Below are positions 45,950 through 54,817 of a stretch of DNA of 56,265 nucleotides, piece after piece; position 1 is the first letter of the stretch; each line of letters opens with the position of its first letter. This stretch comes from Winogradskyella sp. GTDB lineage: Bacteria; Bacteroidota; Bacteroidia; Flavobacteriales; Flavobacteriaceae. The DNA lies in NCBI GenBank assembly GCA_002722255.1, contig PBLD01000003.1, forward strand, positions 1 through 56,265, in the 5' to 3' direction. The notes under the pieces are model-generated. The model was not told the origin of the DNA and ran no database searches. It worked only from the letters and a program-made list of their open reading frames with translations. The position numbers and the translations under genes are program-made.

Positions 45950-47653
45950 ATGAAAAGAATATGGATTTGGACTTTAGTAGCATTTAATTTTTCGGTAGCA
46001 CAAATATCTTTTACAGAAAGTTCACAACAATTAGGTGTAACTGCCAGTTGCGGCTATACGTATTTAGGTAGTGGAATAAGTTTTTATGATTATGATAATG
46101 ATGGATGGGATGATATTTCTATTGCCTCAGCTAATGGAGACCCAATTCATTTTTACAAAAATATTAATGGAAATTTTGTTCCGCATAATCTTAATGTAGT
46201 AACAAATGATCTCAATGCAAAGCAAGTAAATTGGGTAGATATAGATAACGATGGTGATAACGACTTGTTTATTACAAGTGACAATTCTGGTATTAGAATT
46301 TATGAGAATACTGGTAACATGATAATGCTAGATATTTCTGAAACTTGCGGAATGTTACTTGATGAATTTCCGTATTATGGCGCTTCTTGGGGTGATTATA
46401 ACAATGATGGGTTTTTAGATGTTTTTTTAAGCATTAGAGACAATTTTATTCCAAATATCTTATATAAAAATAATGGCGACAATACATTTACTCTGGCAAA
46501 TAATGAAGCTGGTTTGTTTAACACTGGTTATATGTCGTTTTGTTCTGCTTTTTTAGATTATGACAATGATGGAGACCAAGATATCTATGTTTCTAACGAT
46601 AAGTATGTGGTTCGTAATTTAATGTACAGAAATAATGGTGATGGTACTTTTACTGAAGTAGCTGAAGCAACAGGTACAGATATAAGTATTGATGCAATGA
46701 CGATAACAGTAGACGACGTTAATGCTGACGGATGGTTAGATATGTACATTACTAATGATCCTAATAATAATGTTCTTTTTATTAATAACGGAGATGGTAC
46801 ATTTACTGATATGGCTCAATCCTATAATGTTACTTTTAATAGTACCAGTTGGGGTGCTGTATTTCTAGATGCAGATAATGATAAAGATCTAGATTTATAC
46901 ATTAGTGGTGAGGGTAATGGAAGCAATACAACTTTATTGTCTTCTGGGTTTTATGTTAATGATAATAATGGTAATTTTAGTTTGTATAATAATGCAGTTC
47001 CTAATGATTTTGCATATAGTTATAGCAATGCTATAGGAGATACAGATAATGATGGTTATCCAGAAATAGTTGTAAACAATATAAGTCATAGTAACATATT
47101 TCTCTGGAAAAATAATACTCCAGACATTAATAATTGGCTAAAAGTAAAGCTTGAAGGAACAGTAAGTAACAAACAAGGTATTGGTTCATTTATAGAAATT
47201 TCCATTAATGGCGAAAAACAGTATAGATATACGCATTGTGGAGAAGGTTACTTGTCACAAAATTCTCAAACAGAGTTTTTTGGAACAGAGCATAATACCA
47301 TAGTTGATTATGTTAAAGTAACTTGGCTTAGTGGGCTAGTAGATATTTTGTATAATGTACCAGTTAATCAAACATTAAATATTGTCGAAGGATCTACTTT
47401 GTCACTTACCGAATACAATGGTGATCCAAAGATTTTTTATAAAAATCCGGTAAATGAGCTTTTCAATATACAATCATCTATTAATATTGATGCTTATATT
47501 ATTTCTGACAACCTTGGAAAGAAAGTATTAACAGGAAAAACTAATGATAAAAATTTAACCATAAACTTGAGCAGTCTAAATTGTGGTATTTATTTTTGCC
47601 AACTAGAGTTTGAAGGCTCGGTAAAAAAAGTTGTTAAATTGATTAAAAATTAG
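45950..47653 (+). CDS. Secreted FG-GAP/ASPIC-UnbV protein with T9SS sorting domain (copy 1)
   Basis: From ATG 45950 it has 567 residues. A signal peptide (IWIWTLVAFNFSVAQ) is followed by FG-GAP/VCBS-type propeller repeats with calcium-binding loops such as DYDNDGWDD, DIDNDGDND and DYDNDGDQD. An ASPIC/UnbV-like domain (NWLKVKLEGTVSNKQGIGS, HCGEGYLSQNS) follows and a T9SS type A domain ends the protein (NPVNELFNIQ). It belongs to the CRTAC1-like group of adhesive surface proteins. A second copy follows 10 bases on. The TTG at 45941 is less likely as start. Confidence 0.85.
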   Translation: MKRIWIWTLVAFNFSVAQISFTESSQQLGVTASCGYTYLGSGISFYDYDNDGWDDISIASANGDPIHFYKNINGNFVPHNLNVVTNDLNAKQVNWVDIDNDGDNDLFITSDNSGIRIYENTGNMIMLDISETCGMLLDEFPYYGASWGDYNNDGFLDVFLSIRDNFIPNILYKNNGDNTFTLANNEAGLFNTGYMSFCSAFLDYDNDGDQDIYVSNDKYVVRNLMYRNNGDGTFTEVAEATGTDISIDAMTITVDDVNADGWLDMYITNDPNNNVLFINNGDGTFTDMAQSYNVTFNSTSWGAVFLDADNDKDLDLYISGEGNGSNTTLLSSGFYVNDNNGNFSLYNNAVPNDFAYSYSNAIGDTDNDGYPEIVVNNISHSNIFLWKNNTPDINNWLKVKLEGTVSNKQGIGSFIEISINGEKQYRYTHCGEGYLSQNSQTEFFGTEHNTIVDYVKVTWLSGLVDILYNVPVNQTLNIVEGSTLSLTEYNGDPKIFYKNPVNELFNIQSSINIDAYIISDNLGKKVLTGKTNDKNLTINLSSLNCGIYFCQLEFEGSVKKVVKLIKN

Positions 47654-47663
47654 TTGATAGTAT

Positions 47664-49391
47664 ATGAGATCATTATTAAACTTGTTAACTATTCTGTTTT
47701 GTATGTTAGGTTTTGAGGGTATTTATTGTCAAATAAATTTTCAAAATCAAGCTTCAGCAAGAGGTGTAGGTTCCTCTTGTGGTATTATAAATTATGGAGG
47801 CGGCATTTCATTCTATGATTATAATAATGATGGTTGGGACGATATAACTCTTGCTACAGAAAACAGTGACAATTTAAAAATATTCAAGAACACTCAAGAT
47901 GGTTTTTTTATACAAGAGACAGTATTAAACCCGTCTAATAATTTTCAGCACAAGCAGGTTGTTTGGGTTGATTTTGACAATGATGGAGATAATGATTTAT
48001 TCATTACTAGTAATACCAATGGAAATAGACTTTATAGAAATGATGTCGTTGGCCTAACGGATATCACCATTTCCGCGGGACTTCCATTAGACAATCTATT
48101 CACATTTGGAGCTTCTTGGGGAGACTATAATAATGATGGGTTTTTGGACGTCTTTATATGTAATAGAGATCTCAACTTTCAAATCCCTAATTTTTTATTT
48201 AAAAATAATGGTGATGGAACTTTTATTAGCGTTAATATCAATTCTGGGATTGGGTTAGGGAGTTACTTATCATTGTGTGCAGCCTTTTTTGATTACAACA
48301 ATGATGGCTGGCAAGATTTATACGTAGCTAACGACAAGACGCAAACACAAAACCTGCTATATCACAATAATGGAGATGGCACATTTACTGAAATAGGAGA
48401 ATCTTCTGGTACCAATGTGGCTATAGATGCGATGAGTACAACTATTGGAGATTATGATAATGATGGTTGGTTTGATATATATATAACAAATGGACCAGAT
48501 GGTAATATACTTTTTAGAAACAATGGGGATGGGACTTTTACCGATATGGCTCAAGATTCTGGAACCACATTCAATAGTTCGGCTTGGGGTTCAGTATTTC
48601 TTGATGCTGAAAATGATGGGGACTTAGATCTTTATGTAAGTGCCCAGGCTAACGGAGCAGATCCACAATTTTTATCGGCTGCTTTCTATGAAAATCAAGG
48701 CAGTAACACATTTACTATTTTAAGCAATGGTAGCTTTAGTAATGATAACCTAGAAAGTTATACCAATGCTATGGGAGATATTGATAATGATGGTTATCCC
48801 GAAATTATTGTTAGTAATTCCAATAATGAAGATTTATTTCTTTGGAAAAATCTAACAACTACTACAAATAACTGGTTAAAAGTAAAGTTAGAGGGAACAA
48901 CTAGTAATAAGCAAGGTATAGGGTCTAGAATAGAGATAAGTGTCAATGGGCAAAAGCAATATAGATATACACTTTGTGGTGAAGGATATATGGGGCAAAA
49001 TAGTGGTACTGAGTTTTTTGGATTAGGTTTAAATACTATTGTTGATTATGTTAAGGTTACTTGGCTAAGTGGTATGCAAGATATTTTGTACAATGTCAGT
49101 CCAAATCAATTGCTCTCAATAACAGAAGGTTCTAATTCTTTAAATACTAGAGATTTTAATAATTTTAATGTTAATATTTATCCTAATCCAGTAAATGATT
49201 ACTTGTATATTAATGCTTTTGGCGCATATAATATTACCTATGAAATCTTAGACCTCAGCGGAAGGGTATTTTTGCGTGGTAAAATAGATAGTTCAGGATA
49301 CGTAAACATTAAAGATTTGACTTCTGGACATTATTTCATTAAATTAAAAAATTCATATAAACAATCTTTAAAAAGATTTATCAAGTATTAA
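47664..49391 (+). CDS. Secreted FG-GAP/ASPIC-UnbV protein with T9SS sorting domain (copy 2)
   Basis: A 575-residue tandem paralogue of the preceding gene. A signal peptide (LLTILFCMLGFEGIYCQ) is followed by the same array of calcium-type loops (DYNNDGWDD, DFDNDGDND, DNDGYPE) and the same ASPIC/UnbV region (NWLKVKLEGTTSNKQGIGS, LCGEGYMGQNS). A clearer T9SS type A domain follows (NIYPNPVNDYLYINAF ... KRFIKY). The pair is ten bases apart and likely co-transcribed; a terminator follows. Duplication with divergence is evident from matching motif order. Confidence 0.85.
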   Translation: MRSLLNLLTILFCMLGFEGIYCQINFQNQASARGVGSSCGIINYGGGISFYDYNNDGWDDITLATENSDNLKIFKNTQDGFFIQETVLNPSNNFQHKQVVWVDFDNDGDNDLFITSNTNGNRLYRNDVVGLTDITISAGLPLDNLFTFGASWGDYNNDGFLDVFICNRDLNFQIPNFLFKNNGDGTFISVNINSGIGLGSYLSLCAAFFDYNNDGWQDLYVANDKTQTQNLLYHNNGDGTFTEIGESSGTNVAIDAMSTTIGDYDNDGWFDIYITNGPDGNILFRNNGDGTFTDMAQDSGTTFNSSAWGSVFLDAENDGDLDLYVSAQANGADPQFLSAAFYENQGSNTFTILSNGSFSNDNLESYTNAMGDIDNDGYPEIIVSNSNNEDLFLWKNLTTTTNNWLKVKLEGTTSNKQGIGSRIEISVNGQKQYRYTLCGEGYMGQNSGTEFFGLGLNTIVDYVKVTWLSGMQDILYNVSPNQLLSITEGSNSLNTRDFNNFNVNIYPNPVNDYLYINAFGAYNITYEILDLSGRVFLRGKIDSSGYVNIKDLTSGHYFIKLKNSYKQSLKRFIKY

Positions 49392-49412
49392 CTCTTTTAA
49401 AATAAATAGTTA

Positions 49413-49446
49413 AAACATCGCATGCGATTTAGCGATGTTTTTTTGT
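49413..49446 (+). terminator. Terminator after the FG-GAP pair
   Basis: AAACATCGC and GCGATGTTT form a 9-bp stem around ATGCGATTTA, followed by a run of T. Confidence 0.82.
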
Positions 49447-49533
49447 TTTTTGTCGATTAGTAAATAATGATAAGGTGTATTGTAAAATATTGTCATATTT
49501 TTAACATATTACTAACTTAAAATTTATGTTTAT

Positions 49534-52119
49534 ATGAAAAAAATTACAATTAATGTTTTTGTAATAATGTTTATGTTAGGTACGTTTGTGAGTGTTTCAC
49601 AGACTTTAAACCAACCAGCTGGTTGGCCTAACGCAGCTTGGACGCTTTCTGGTAGCTATACACCAGGTGGACTTGCAGGAGATCCTACAACTGCAAGTGC
49701 AAACTTTATTTTTGATGATGATGCTGCTGGTAATGGATCTGCAGACACCATTGAAGCTACTTCGCCTGTTATAGATTTAACAGCAGCAGCTGGTGCAGGT
49801 GAAACTTGGATTACTGTGAGTGGTAACTTTACTTACTACGCCTTAGGTGGTGATGTGTTAGCTATTGAAGTATACGATGCAGATGCTATGACTTGGTCAC
49901 AGGTTTATCAATTTACTGGTAATACAACTACAGTAGCGGATTATCAAGGTTGTGTAATTTCTGAAGCTTACACAACTCCTCCATTAGACATCTCTGGCTA
50001 CACAGCTACTCAATTGTCTGGGTTCCAATACAGAGTTTCTTATGACGATCAAACTGGTTGGCAATATGGTTGGTGTGTAGAGTCTCCAACAATTATGTCT
50101 GAAACTCCACCATCTTGTATAGATCCTTCTATGTTATCTGCTACAAGTATAACCGATACTACTGCCGATTTAGGTTGGATGGAAAACGGTACAGCAACAG
50201 CATGGAATGTAGAGGTTGTAACAAATGGTTCGCCTGCTACAGGAACTCCAACAGCTTCTGGTGTAGCAAATCCTTATGCGGCTTCAGGCTTAACAGCTGA
50301 AACAGCTTACGATTTTTACGTACAAGCCGATTGTGGTGGTGTAGGTACTTCTAACTGGGTAGGACCTTTTACGTTCACCACTGCTTGTGCGCCTGTTGCT
50401 GCTTACACAGAGGACTTTGAGACATTTACTGTTTCAACGGCTCCTTTTAGTGGAGAAAACTGTTGGTCGGGATCAAATACAGGTGGTAGTTTTTATTGGG
50501 AATCAGCTGCGGGTACAGATACGTCTTCAGGTGGTACAGGACCTTCGCCTACTATTACTACAGGTAATTATTTCTTTACAGAAGCATCAGGTGCTGGCGT
50601 TGGTGATGTTGCCGAGTTAGTATCACCATTAGTAGATTTAACATCTTTAACAGATCCAGCAATATTATTTAATTATCATATGTTTGGTGGTCAAATAGGT
50701 ACTCTAGATGTTATAGTTAACGGAACTGATAATGTTTGGTCTCTTTCTGGTCAACAACAAGCAACAGAAACAACTCCATGGGAACTTGCTGTAGTTGATT
50801 TAGCAGCTTACGCAGGTCAAACTGTTACTATAACGTTAAGAGCTACAAGTGCAGGTAGTTTTGAAGGTGATATAGCTATAGATAATATATCATTTACAGA
50901 ATTTCCAGCTTGTGCTACGCCAAACGCTTTAACAGCTACTAATATTACAGATACTACAGCTGATTTAGGATGGACAGAAAACGGTTCTGCAACTGCTTGG
51001 GATGTTGAGCTTGGTCTTGATGGATTTACTCCAACGGGTACTCCAACGGCTGCTGGTGTTAGTAATCCATACGGCGCTATGGGATTAACAGAAAATACTG
51101 CTTACGATTTTTATGTTCGTGCAGATTGTGGTTCAGCTTGGGCTGGTCCTTTCTCATTTACAACTTTAGAAACATGTCCTACACCTTCAGCATTAGGTGC
51201 CGCAAACATTACAGAAACAACTGCTGAATTAAGTTGGACAGAAAATGGTACTGCTACTATGTGGAATATAGAAATTGTAGATTTAACTGCTGGAGGTACT
51301 GTTACAGGAACACCAACGGTATCTGGAGTTACTACTAACCCTTACGTGGCTACAGGACTTGTTGGAGATAATAGTTATGAGTTTTATGTACAAACTGATT
51401 GTGGGGTGGATGGAGTGTCTGCTTGGGCTGGTCCATTTGCTTTTGCAACACCTTATGTTGCTGTAGCACCAGATTGTACAAGCGGTATCTTTTTAGACTC
51501 AGGTGGACAGAGTGGTAGTTATTCAAACAATGAAACAATTACTTATACCATTTGTCCAGATAGTCCTGGTGATGTTGTTTCGGTAGATTTCACATCTTTT
51601 AGTACAGAAAACAATGGTACTTCAGCTTGTTATGATGGTTTAACAATCTATGATGGTCCGGATAATACTGCAACAACTATAGACCCTCCAGGAGGTGGAA
51701 CAATATGGTGTTGGGATAGAAATGATGTGCCAGCTGTAGGTACGGGTGATTTACAAGGTATGACAATCACATCTACTGATCCTTCTGGATGTATAACATT
51801 TGTATTCACTTCAGATGGTTCTGTAACACGACCAGGTTGGGTAGCAAATGTTTTTTGTAATCCTTTAAGTGTTGATAGTTTTGAAGATGAAGCGGCATTT
51901 ACTTATTATCCTAATCCAACGAAAGGAAGTTTAACATTAAATGCTCAAAATACTATTGAGAATGTTACAATGTATAATATGCTTGGTCAAGAAGTATTAA
52001 GAGCTACACCAAATACTGTTAATAGTGAATTAAACATGTCTAGCTTACAAGATGGTGCTTACTTTGTTAAGGTTACTATCGCTAATATTACTAAAACAAT
52101 AAAAGTAATTAAGCAATAA
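49534..52119 (+). CDS. Secreted fibronectin-III/CUB protein with T9SS sorting domain
   Basis: An 861-residue protein with a signal peptide (KITINVFVIMFMLGTFVSVSQ). It holds at least three fibronectin type III-like repeats with the recurrent TATNITDTTADLGWTENG and PYxAxGLTxxTAYDFYVxADCG phrases. A MAM/jelly-roll-like insert occupies about 290-470. A CUB-like domain (CTSGIFLDSGGQSGSYSNN ... GCITFVFTSDGS) lies at about 645-780. A T9SS type A domain (YYPNPTKGSLTLNAQNTIEN ... KTIKVIKQ) ends it. It is a likely surface adhesin or structural protein; composition is Thr/Ala/Gly-rich. Confidence 0.85.
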   Translation: MKKITINVFVIMFMLGTFVSVSQTLNQPAGWPNAAWTLSGSYTPGGLAGDPTTASANFIFDDDAAGNGSADTIEATSPVIDLTAAAGAGETWITVSGNFTYYALGGDVLAIEVYDADAMTWSQVYQFTGNTTTVADYQGCVISEAYTTPPLDISGYTATQLSGFQYRVSYDDQTGWQYGWCVESPTIMSETPPSCIDPSMLSATSITDTTADLGWMENGTATAWNVEVVTNGSPATGTPTASGVANPYAASGLTAETAYDFYVQADCGGVGTSNWVGPFTFTTACAPVAAYTEDFETFTVSTAPFSGENCWSGSNTGGSFYWESAAGTDTSSGGTGPSPTITTGNYFFTEASGAGVGDVAELVSPLVDLTSLTDPAILFNYHMFGGQIGTLDVIVNGTDNVWSLSGQQQATETTPWELAVVDLAAYAGQTVTITLRATSAGSFEGDIAIDNISFTEFPACATPNALTATNITDTTADLGWTENGSATAWDVELGLDGFTPTGTPTAAGVSNPYGAMGLTENTAYDFYVRADCGSAWAGPFSFTTLETCPTPSALGAANITETTAELSWTENGTATMWNIEIVDLTAGGTVTGTPTVSGVTTNPYVATGLVGDNSYEFYVQTDCGVDGVSAWAGPFAFATPYVAVAPDCTSGIFLDSGGQSGSYSNNETITYTICPDSPGDVVSVDFTSFSTENNGTSACYDGLTIYDGPDNTATTIDPPGGGTIWCWDRNDVPAVGTGDLQGMTITSTDPSGCITFVFTSDGSVTRPGWVANVFCNPLSVDSFEDEAAFTYYPNPTKGSLTLNAQNTIENVTMYNMLGQEVLRATPNTVNSELNMSSLQDGAYFVKVTIANITKTIKVIKQ

Positions 52120-52141
52120 TTTTAGACAATTATATATTATC

Positions 52142-52167
52142 AAAAGCCACCTATATAGGTGGCTTTT
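52142..52167 (+). terminator. Terminator after the fibronectin-III gene
   Basis: AAAAGCCACCTA and TAGGTGGCTTTT form a 12-bp stem with a tiny loop. It could work in both directions. Confidence 0.85.
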
Positions 52168-52181
52168 GTGTTTTCTTTAGT

Positions 52182-52189
52182 TACTTTTG
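52182..52189 (+). promoter_or_regulatory. Promoter -7 box (TAnnTTTG) for the glycosyltransferase gene
   Basis: TACTTTTG lies only 5 bases before ATG 52195. Its position inside the longer frame (GTG start at 52159) argues that translation starts at 52195. Confidence 0.6.
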
Positions 52190-52194
52190 TAGCT

Positions 52195-53199
52195 ATGGAA
52201 AAGATATATTATTCTTTTATAATTCCTGTGTATAATAGGCCAGACGAGATTAAGGAACTTCTTGATAGTTTTAAGAATTTAGAGGGCAATCTAAACTATG
52301 AAATTGTTATTGTAGAAGATGGATCTACTATAAAGTCTGAGGATATTGCTGATAGTTTCAAGAGTCATTTGAATATTTCTTATTTCTTTAAAGAAAATTC
52401 AGGGCCAGGAGATTCCAGAAACTTTGGAATGAATCATGCTAAGGGAAATTATTTTATAATATTAGACTCTGATGTTATTCTACCCTCTAATTATTTGATA
52501 GAAGTAAACAATTTTCTTTCAAAAAAATACTATGATTGCTTTGGCGGACCAGACGCCGCACATACATCATTTTCTAATCTTCAAAAAGCAATTAATTTTG
52601 CAATGACCTCTTTTATAACAACTGGAGGTATAAGAGGTGGAAAACAGCAAATTGAAGATTTTCAGCCTAGAAGTTTTAATATGGGCTTGTCTAAAAAAGC
52701 ATTTTTAGAAACAGGAGGTTTTGGGAAAATTCATCCAGGCGAAGATCCAGATTTATCACTTAGATTATTAAAATTGGGATTTAAGACCACTTTAATAAAA
52801 AATGCTTTTGTATTTCATAAAAGACGCATATCATGGTCTAAGTTTTATAAGCAAGTAAATAAGTTTGGTATGGTAAGACCAATACTTAATCAATGGCATC
52901 CTACCTCAAAAAGTATTACATATTGGTTACCAACGTTATTTGTGATTGGTTTAATAATAGCGAGTGTACTTAGTTTATTTGGTATTATGTTGCTAATATA
53001 TTTATATGTGGTTTATTTTAGCATAGCTTTTATACTTGCTTTGTTAAGTAGCAAGAATTTAGTTGTAGCTTTATTGGCTTTAGTAGCTGTTCTGATTCAG
53101 TTTTTTGGTTATGGCTACGGTTTTATAAAGTCTACCATTAGTCTTGTAATATTAAGAAAGCAACCAGAGAAAGCTTTTCCTCATTTATTCTTTAGTTAA
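52195..53199 (+). CDS. Family 2 glycosyltransferase with C-terminal membrane helices
   Basis: From ATG 52195 the protein has 334 residues. The GT-A domain shows FIIPVYNRPDEIKELL, IVEDGST, GPGDSRNFGMNHAKGNYFIILDSDV (the DxD-like SDV) and the acceptor loop GGFGKIHPGEDPDLSLRL. Two or three TM helices follow (about 245-320). It transfers a sugar onto a lipid or polymer; the donor and acceptor are unknown. It precedes a YbbR protein gene and coaE with only a few bases between. Confidence 0.85.
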   Translation: MEKIYYSFIIPVYNRPDEIKELLDSFKNLEGNLNYEIVIVEDGSTIKSEDIADSFKSHLNISYFFKENSGPGDSRNFGMNHAKGNYFIILDSDVILPSNYLIEVNNFLSKKYYDCFGGPDAAHTSFSNLQKAINFAMTSFITTGGIRGGKQQIEDFQPRSFNMGLSKKAFLETGGFGKIHPGEDPDLSLRLLKLGFKTTLIKNAFVFHKRRISWSKFYKQVNKFGMVRPILNQWHPTSKSITYWLPTLFVIGLIIASVLSLFGIMLLIYLYVVYFSIAFILALLSSKNLVVALLALVAVLIQFFGYGYGFIKSTISLVILRKQPEKAFPHLFFS

Positions 53200-53201
53200 A
53201 A

Positions 53202-54158
53202 ATGTGTTCAAAAAAAAAGGCTAACATATTAGAAATACTTAAAAAACGAAATATTAATCGTTTTAGTGTCTTTTTGGGTATAGCTTTTGTTTTTTTGATT
53301 TTTTCTAAATTGTCTAGTGATTACAATCAGCCAATTAAGCTAAAACTAAAGTTTACAGACTTACCTGAAGAAATAATAATTAAATCAGACTCTTCTAATA
53401 TCATTGAAGCTGTTGTAGAAGCCAAGGGGTTTGCACTAATACCTTATATTTTTAATAATTCTGAAATCATTAGTTTAAATGCTAATGAAGATGTAATTGT
53501 TAATGAAAATGAGTTTGTTTTCGAGGTGCAAAAAAATAGTTTTCTATTAGAAGAGCAACTCGGATCCTCGTATAAAATACGGTCGTTAAAGCCAGATTTA
53601 TTACATATATCTTATTCTAAAAGAGCATCTAAGTTTGTGCGTGTTAAGCTAAATTCTGATATAAAATATGCAACAGGATATGATTTGTATGGCAATTTTA
53701 CGTTAAGTAACGATAGCGTAAAAATTGTAGGACCAACAGATAAAATTGCAGACATTAGTTTTGTAACCACTAATCAATTAAAATTAACAGAGGTAAATAC
53801 AGACATTAAGACCTCGGTTATGATTAATAAAATTCAAGATGTTGAGGTTTTTCCTAAATCCATAGACGTGGAGGCAACAGTAAAACGCTTTACCGAAGGT
53901 AAGATTGAGGTGCCATTAACCATAATTAACAAGCCAGAAAATGTGTTAATTAATTACTTTCCCAAGACAGTAACCCTCTCGTATTATGTGGATTTAGAAA
54001 GTTTTAATTCTATTACGCCATCAGCATTTTCTGTAGAGTGCGATTATAGTCTTATTAATAATAACCAGACGTATTTTGTGCCGAAGATAGCTAAGATGCC
54101 TGAGTTTGTTAAACGTGTCAACATAAAACAAAAACGCATAGATTTTATAAGATTGTAA
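53202..54158 (+). CDS. YbbR-like domain protein (CdaR-related)
   Basis: A 318-residue protein with one N-terminal TM helix (about 20-38) and a series of beta-rich YbbR-like repeats outside the membrane (SDSSNIIEAVVEAKGFALIP; later SDIKYATGYDLYGNFTLSNDSVKIVGP). In Firmicutes a YbbR protein (CdaR) controls cyclic-di-AMP synthase; no such enzyme is in this window. Its stop TAA shares its final A with the coaE ATG. Confidence 0.78.
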   Translation: MCSKKKANILEILKKRNINRFSVFLGIAFVFLIFSKLSSDYNQPIKLKLKFTDLPEEIIIKSDSSNIIEAVVEAKGFALIPYIFNNSEIISLNANEDVIVNENEFVFEVQKNSFLLEEQLGSSYKIRSLKPDLLHISYSKRASKFVRVKLNSDIKYATGYDLYGNFTLSNDSVKIVGPTDKIADISFVTTNQLKLTEVNTDIKTSVMINKIQDVEVFPKSIDVEATVKRFTEGKIEVPLTIINKPENVLINYFPKTVTLSYYVDLESFNSITPSAFSVECDYSLINNNQTYFVPKIAKMPEFVKRVNIKQKRIDFIRL

Positions 54159-54751
54159 TGATGGTAATTGGTTTAACAGGCGGTATAGGAAGTGGAAAAA
54201 CTACAATAGCAAAGTGGTTTCAATCTCAAAACATACCTGTTTATATAGCAGATAAAGAAGCTAAGGCTTTAATGAATCGCTCTAAAGTAATAAAGCGAAA
54301 GTTAACCGCACTTTTTGGCGAAGATGCGTATAAGGAAGGTAAATTAAACAGAGAATATTTGGCTTCAAAAATTTTTAGTGACAGAACCTTGTTATCTAAA
54401 ATGAATGCAATTGTTCATCCAAAAGTTGGATCGCATTTTAACAGATGGTTAAAAAAGCAAGATTCTCCTTATGTCATAAAAGAAGCAGCGATTATTTTTG
54501 AAAACAATCTAGAATATCAATACGATTATATTATAACAGTTGTTGCAGACAAAGCTTTAAGAATAGAGCGCGTTATGAAGCGAGACAACGCTTCAAAAGA
54601 AAAAGTAGAGTCTATTATTCGTAATCAACTCTCTGATGAAGAGAAGATTAAAAAATCTCACTTCGTAATTACTAATAATAAGCTAGAAGAAGCTAAGGAA
54701 CAAGCCCTTTCTATTCATCAAATTTTATTAAAAAAGTCAAAAGCACAATAA
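54158..54751 (+). CDS. coaE: Dephospho-CoA kinase
   Basis: Last step of coenzyme A synthesis. The 197-residue P-loop kinase has GLTGGIGSGKTT (about 5-16), DKEAKALM (the dephospho-CoA region), HP in IVHPKVGSHF, and the lid RVMKRDNASKEKVESIIRNQL. Length is normal. It shares one base with the YbbR stop and so is coupled to it. coaBC is 12 kb upstream. Confidence 0.94.
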   Translation: MMVIGLTGGIGSGKTTIAKWFQSQNIPVYIADKEAKALMNRSKVIKRKLTALFGEDAYKEGKLNREYLASKIFSDRTLLSKMNAIVHPKVGSHFNRWLKKQDSPYVIKEAAIIFENNLEYQYDYIITVVADKALRIERVMKRDNASKEKVESIIRNQLSDEEKIKKSHFVITNNKLEEAKEQALSIHQILLKKSKAQ

Positions 54752-54805
54752 TCTTCCGTTTGTTAATGTAAGGTTAAACATAATTTGTGCTAAATGTTAA
54801 AATGT

Positions 54806-54813
54806 TAAATTTG
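54806..54813 (+). promoter_or_regulatory. Promoter -7 box (TAnnTTTG) for the histidine kinase gene
   Basis: TAAATTTG ends 4 bases before ATG 54818. The mRNA would be leaderless or nearly so. Confidence 0.5.
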
Positions 54814-54817
54814 GCTG

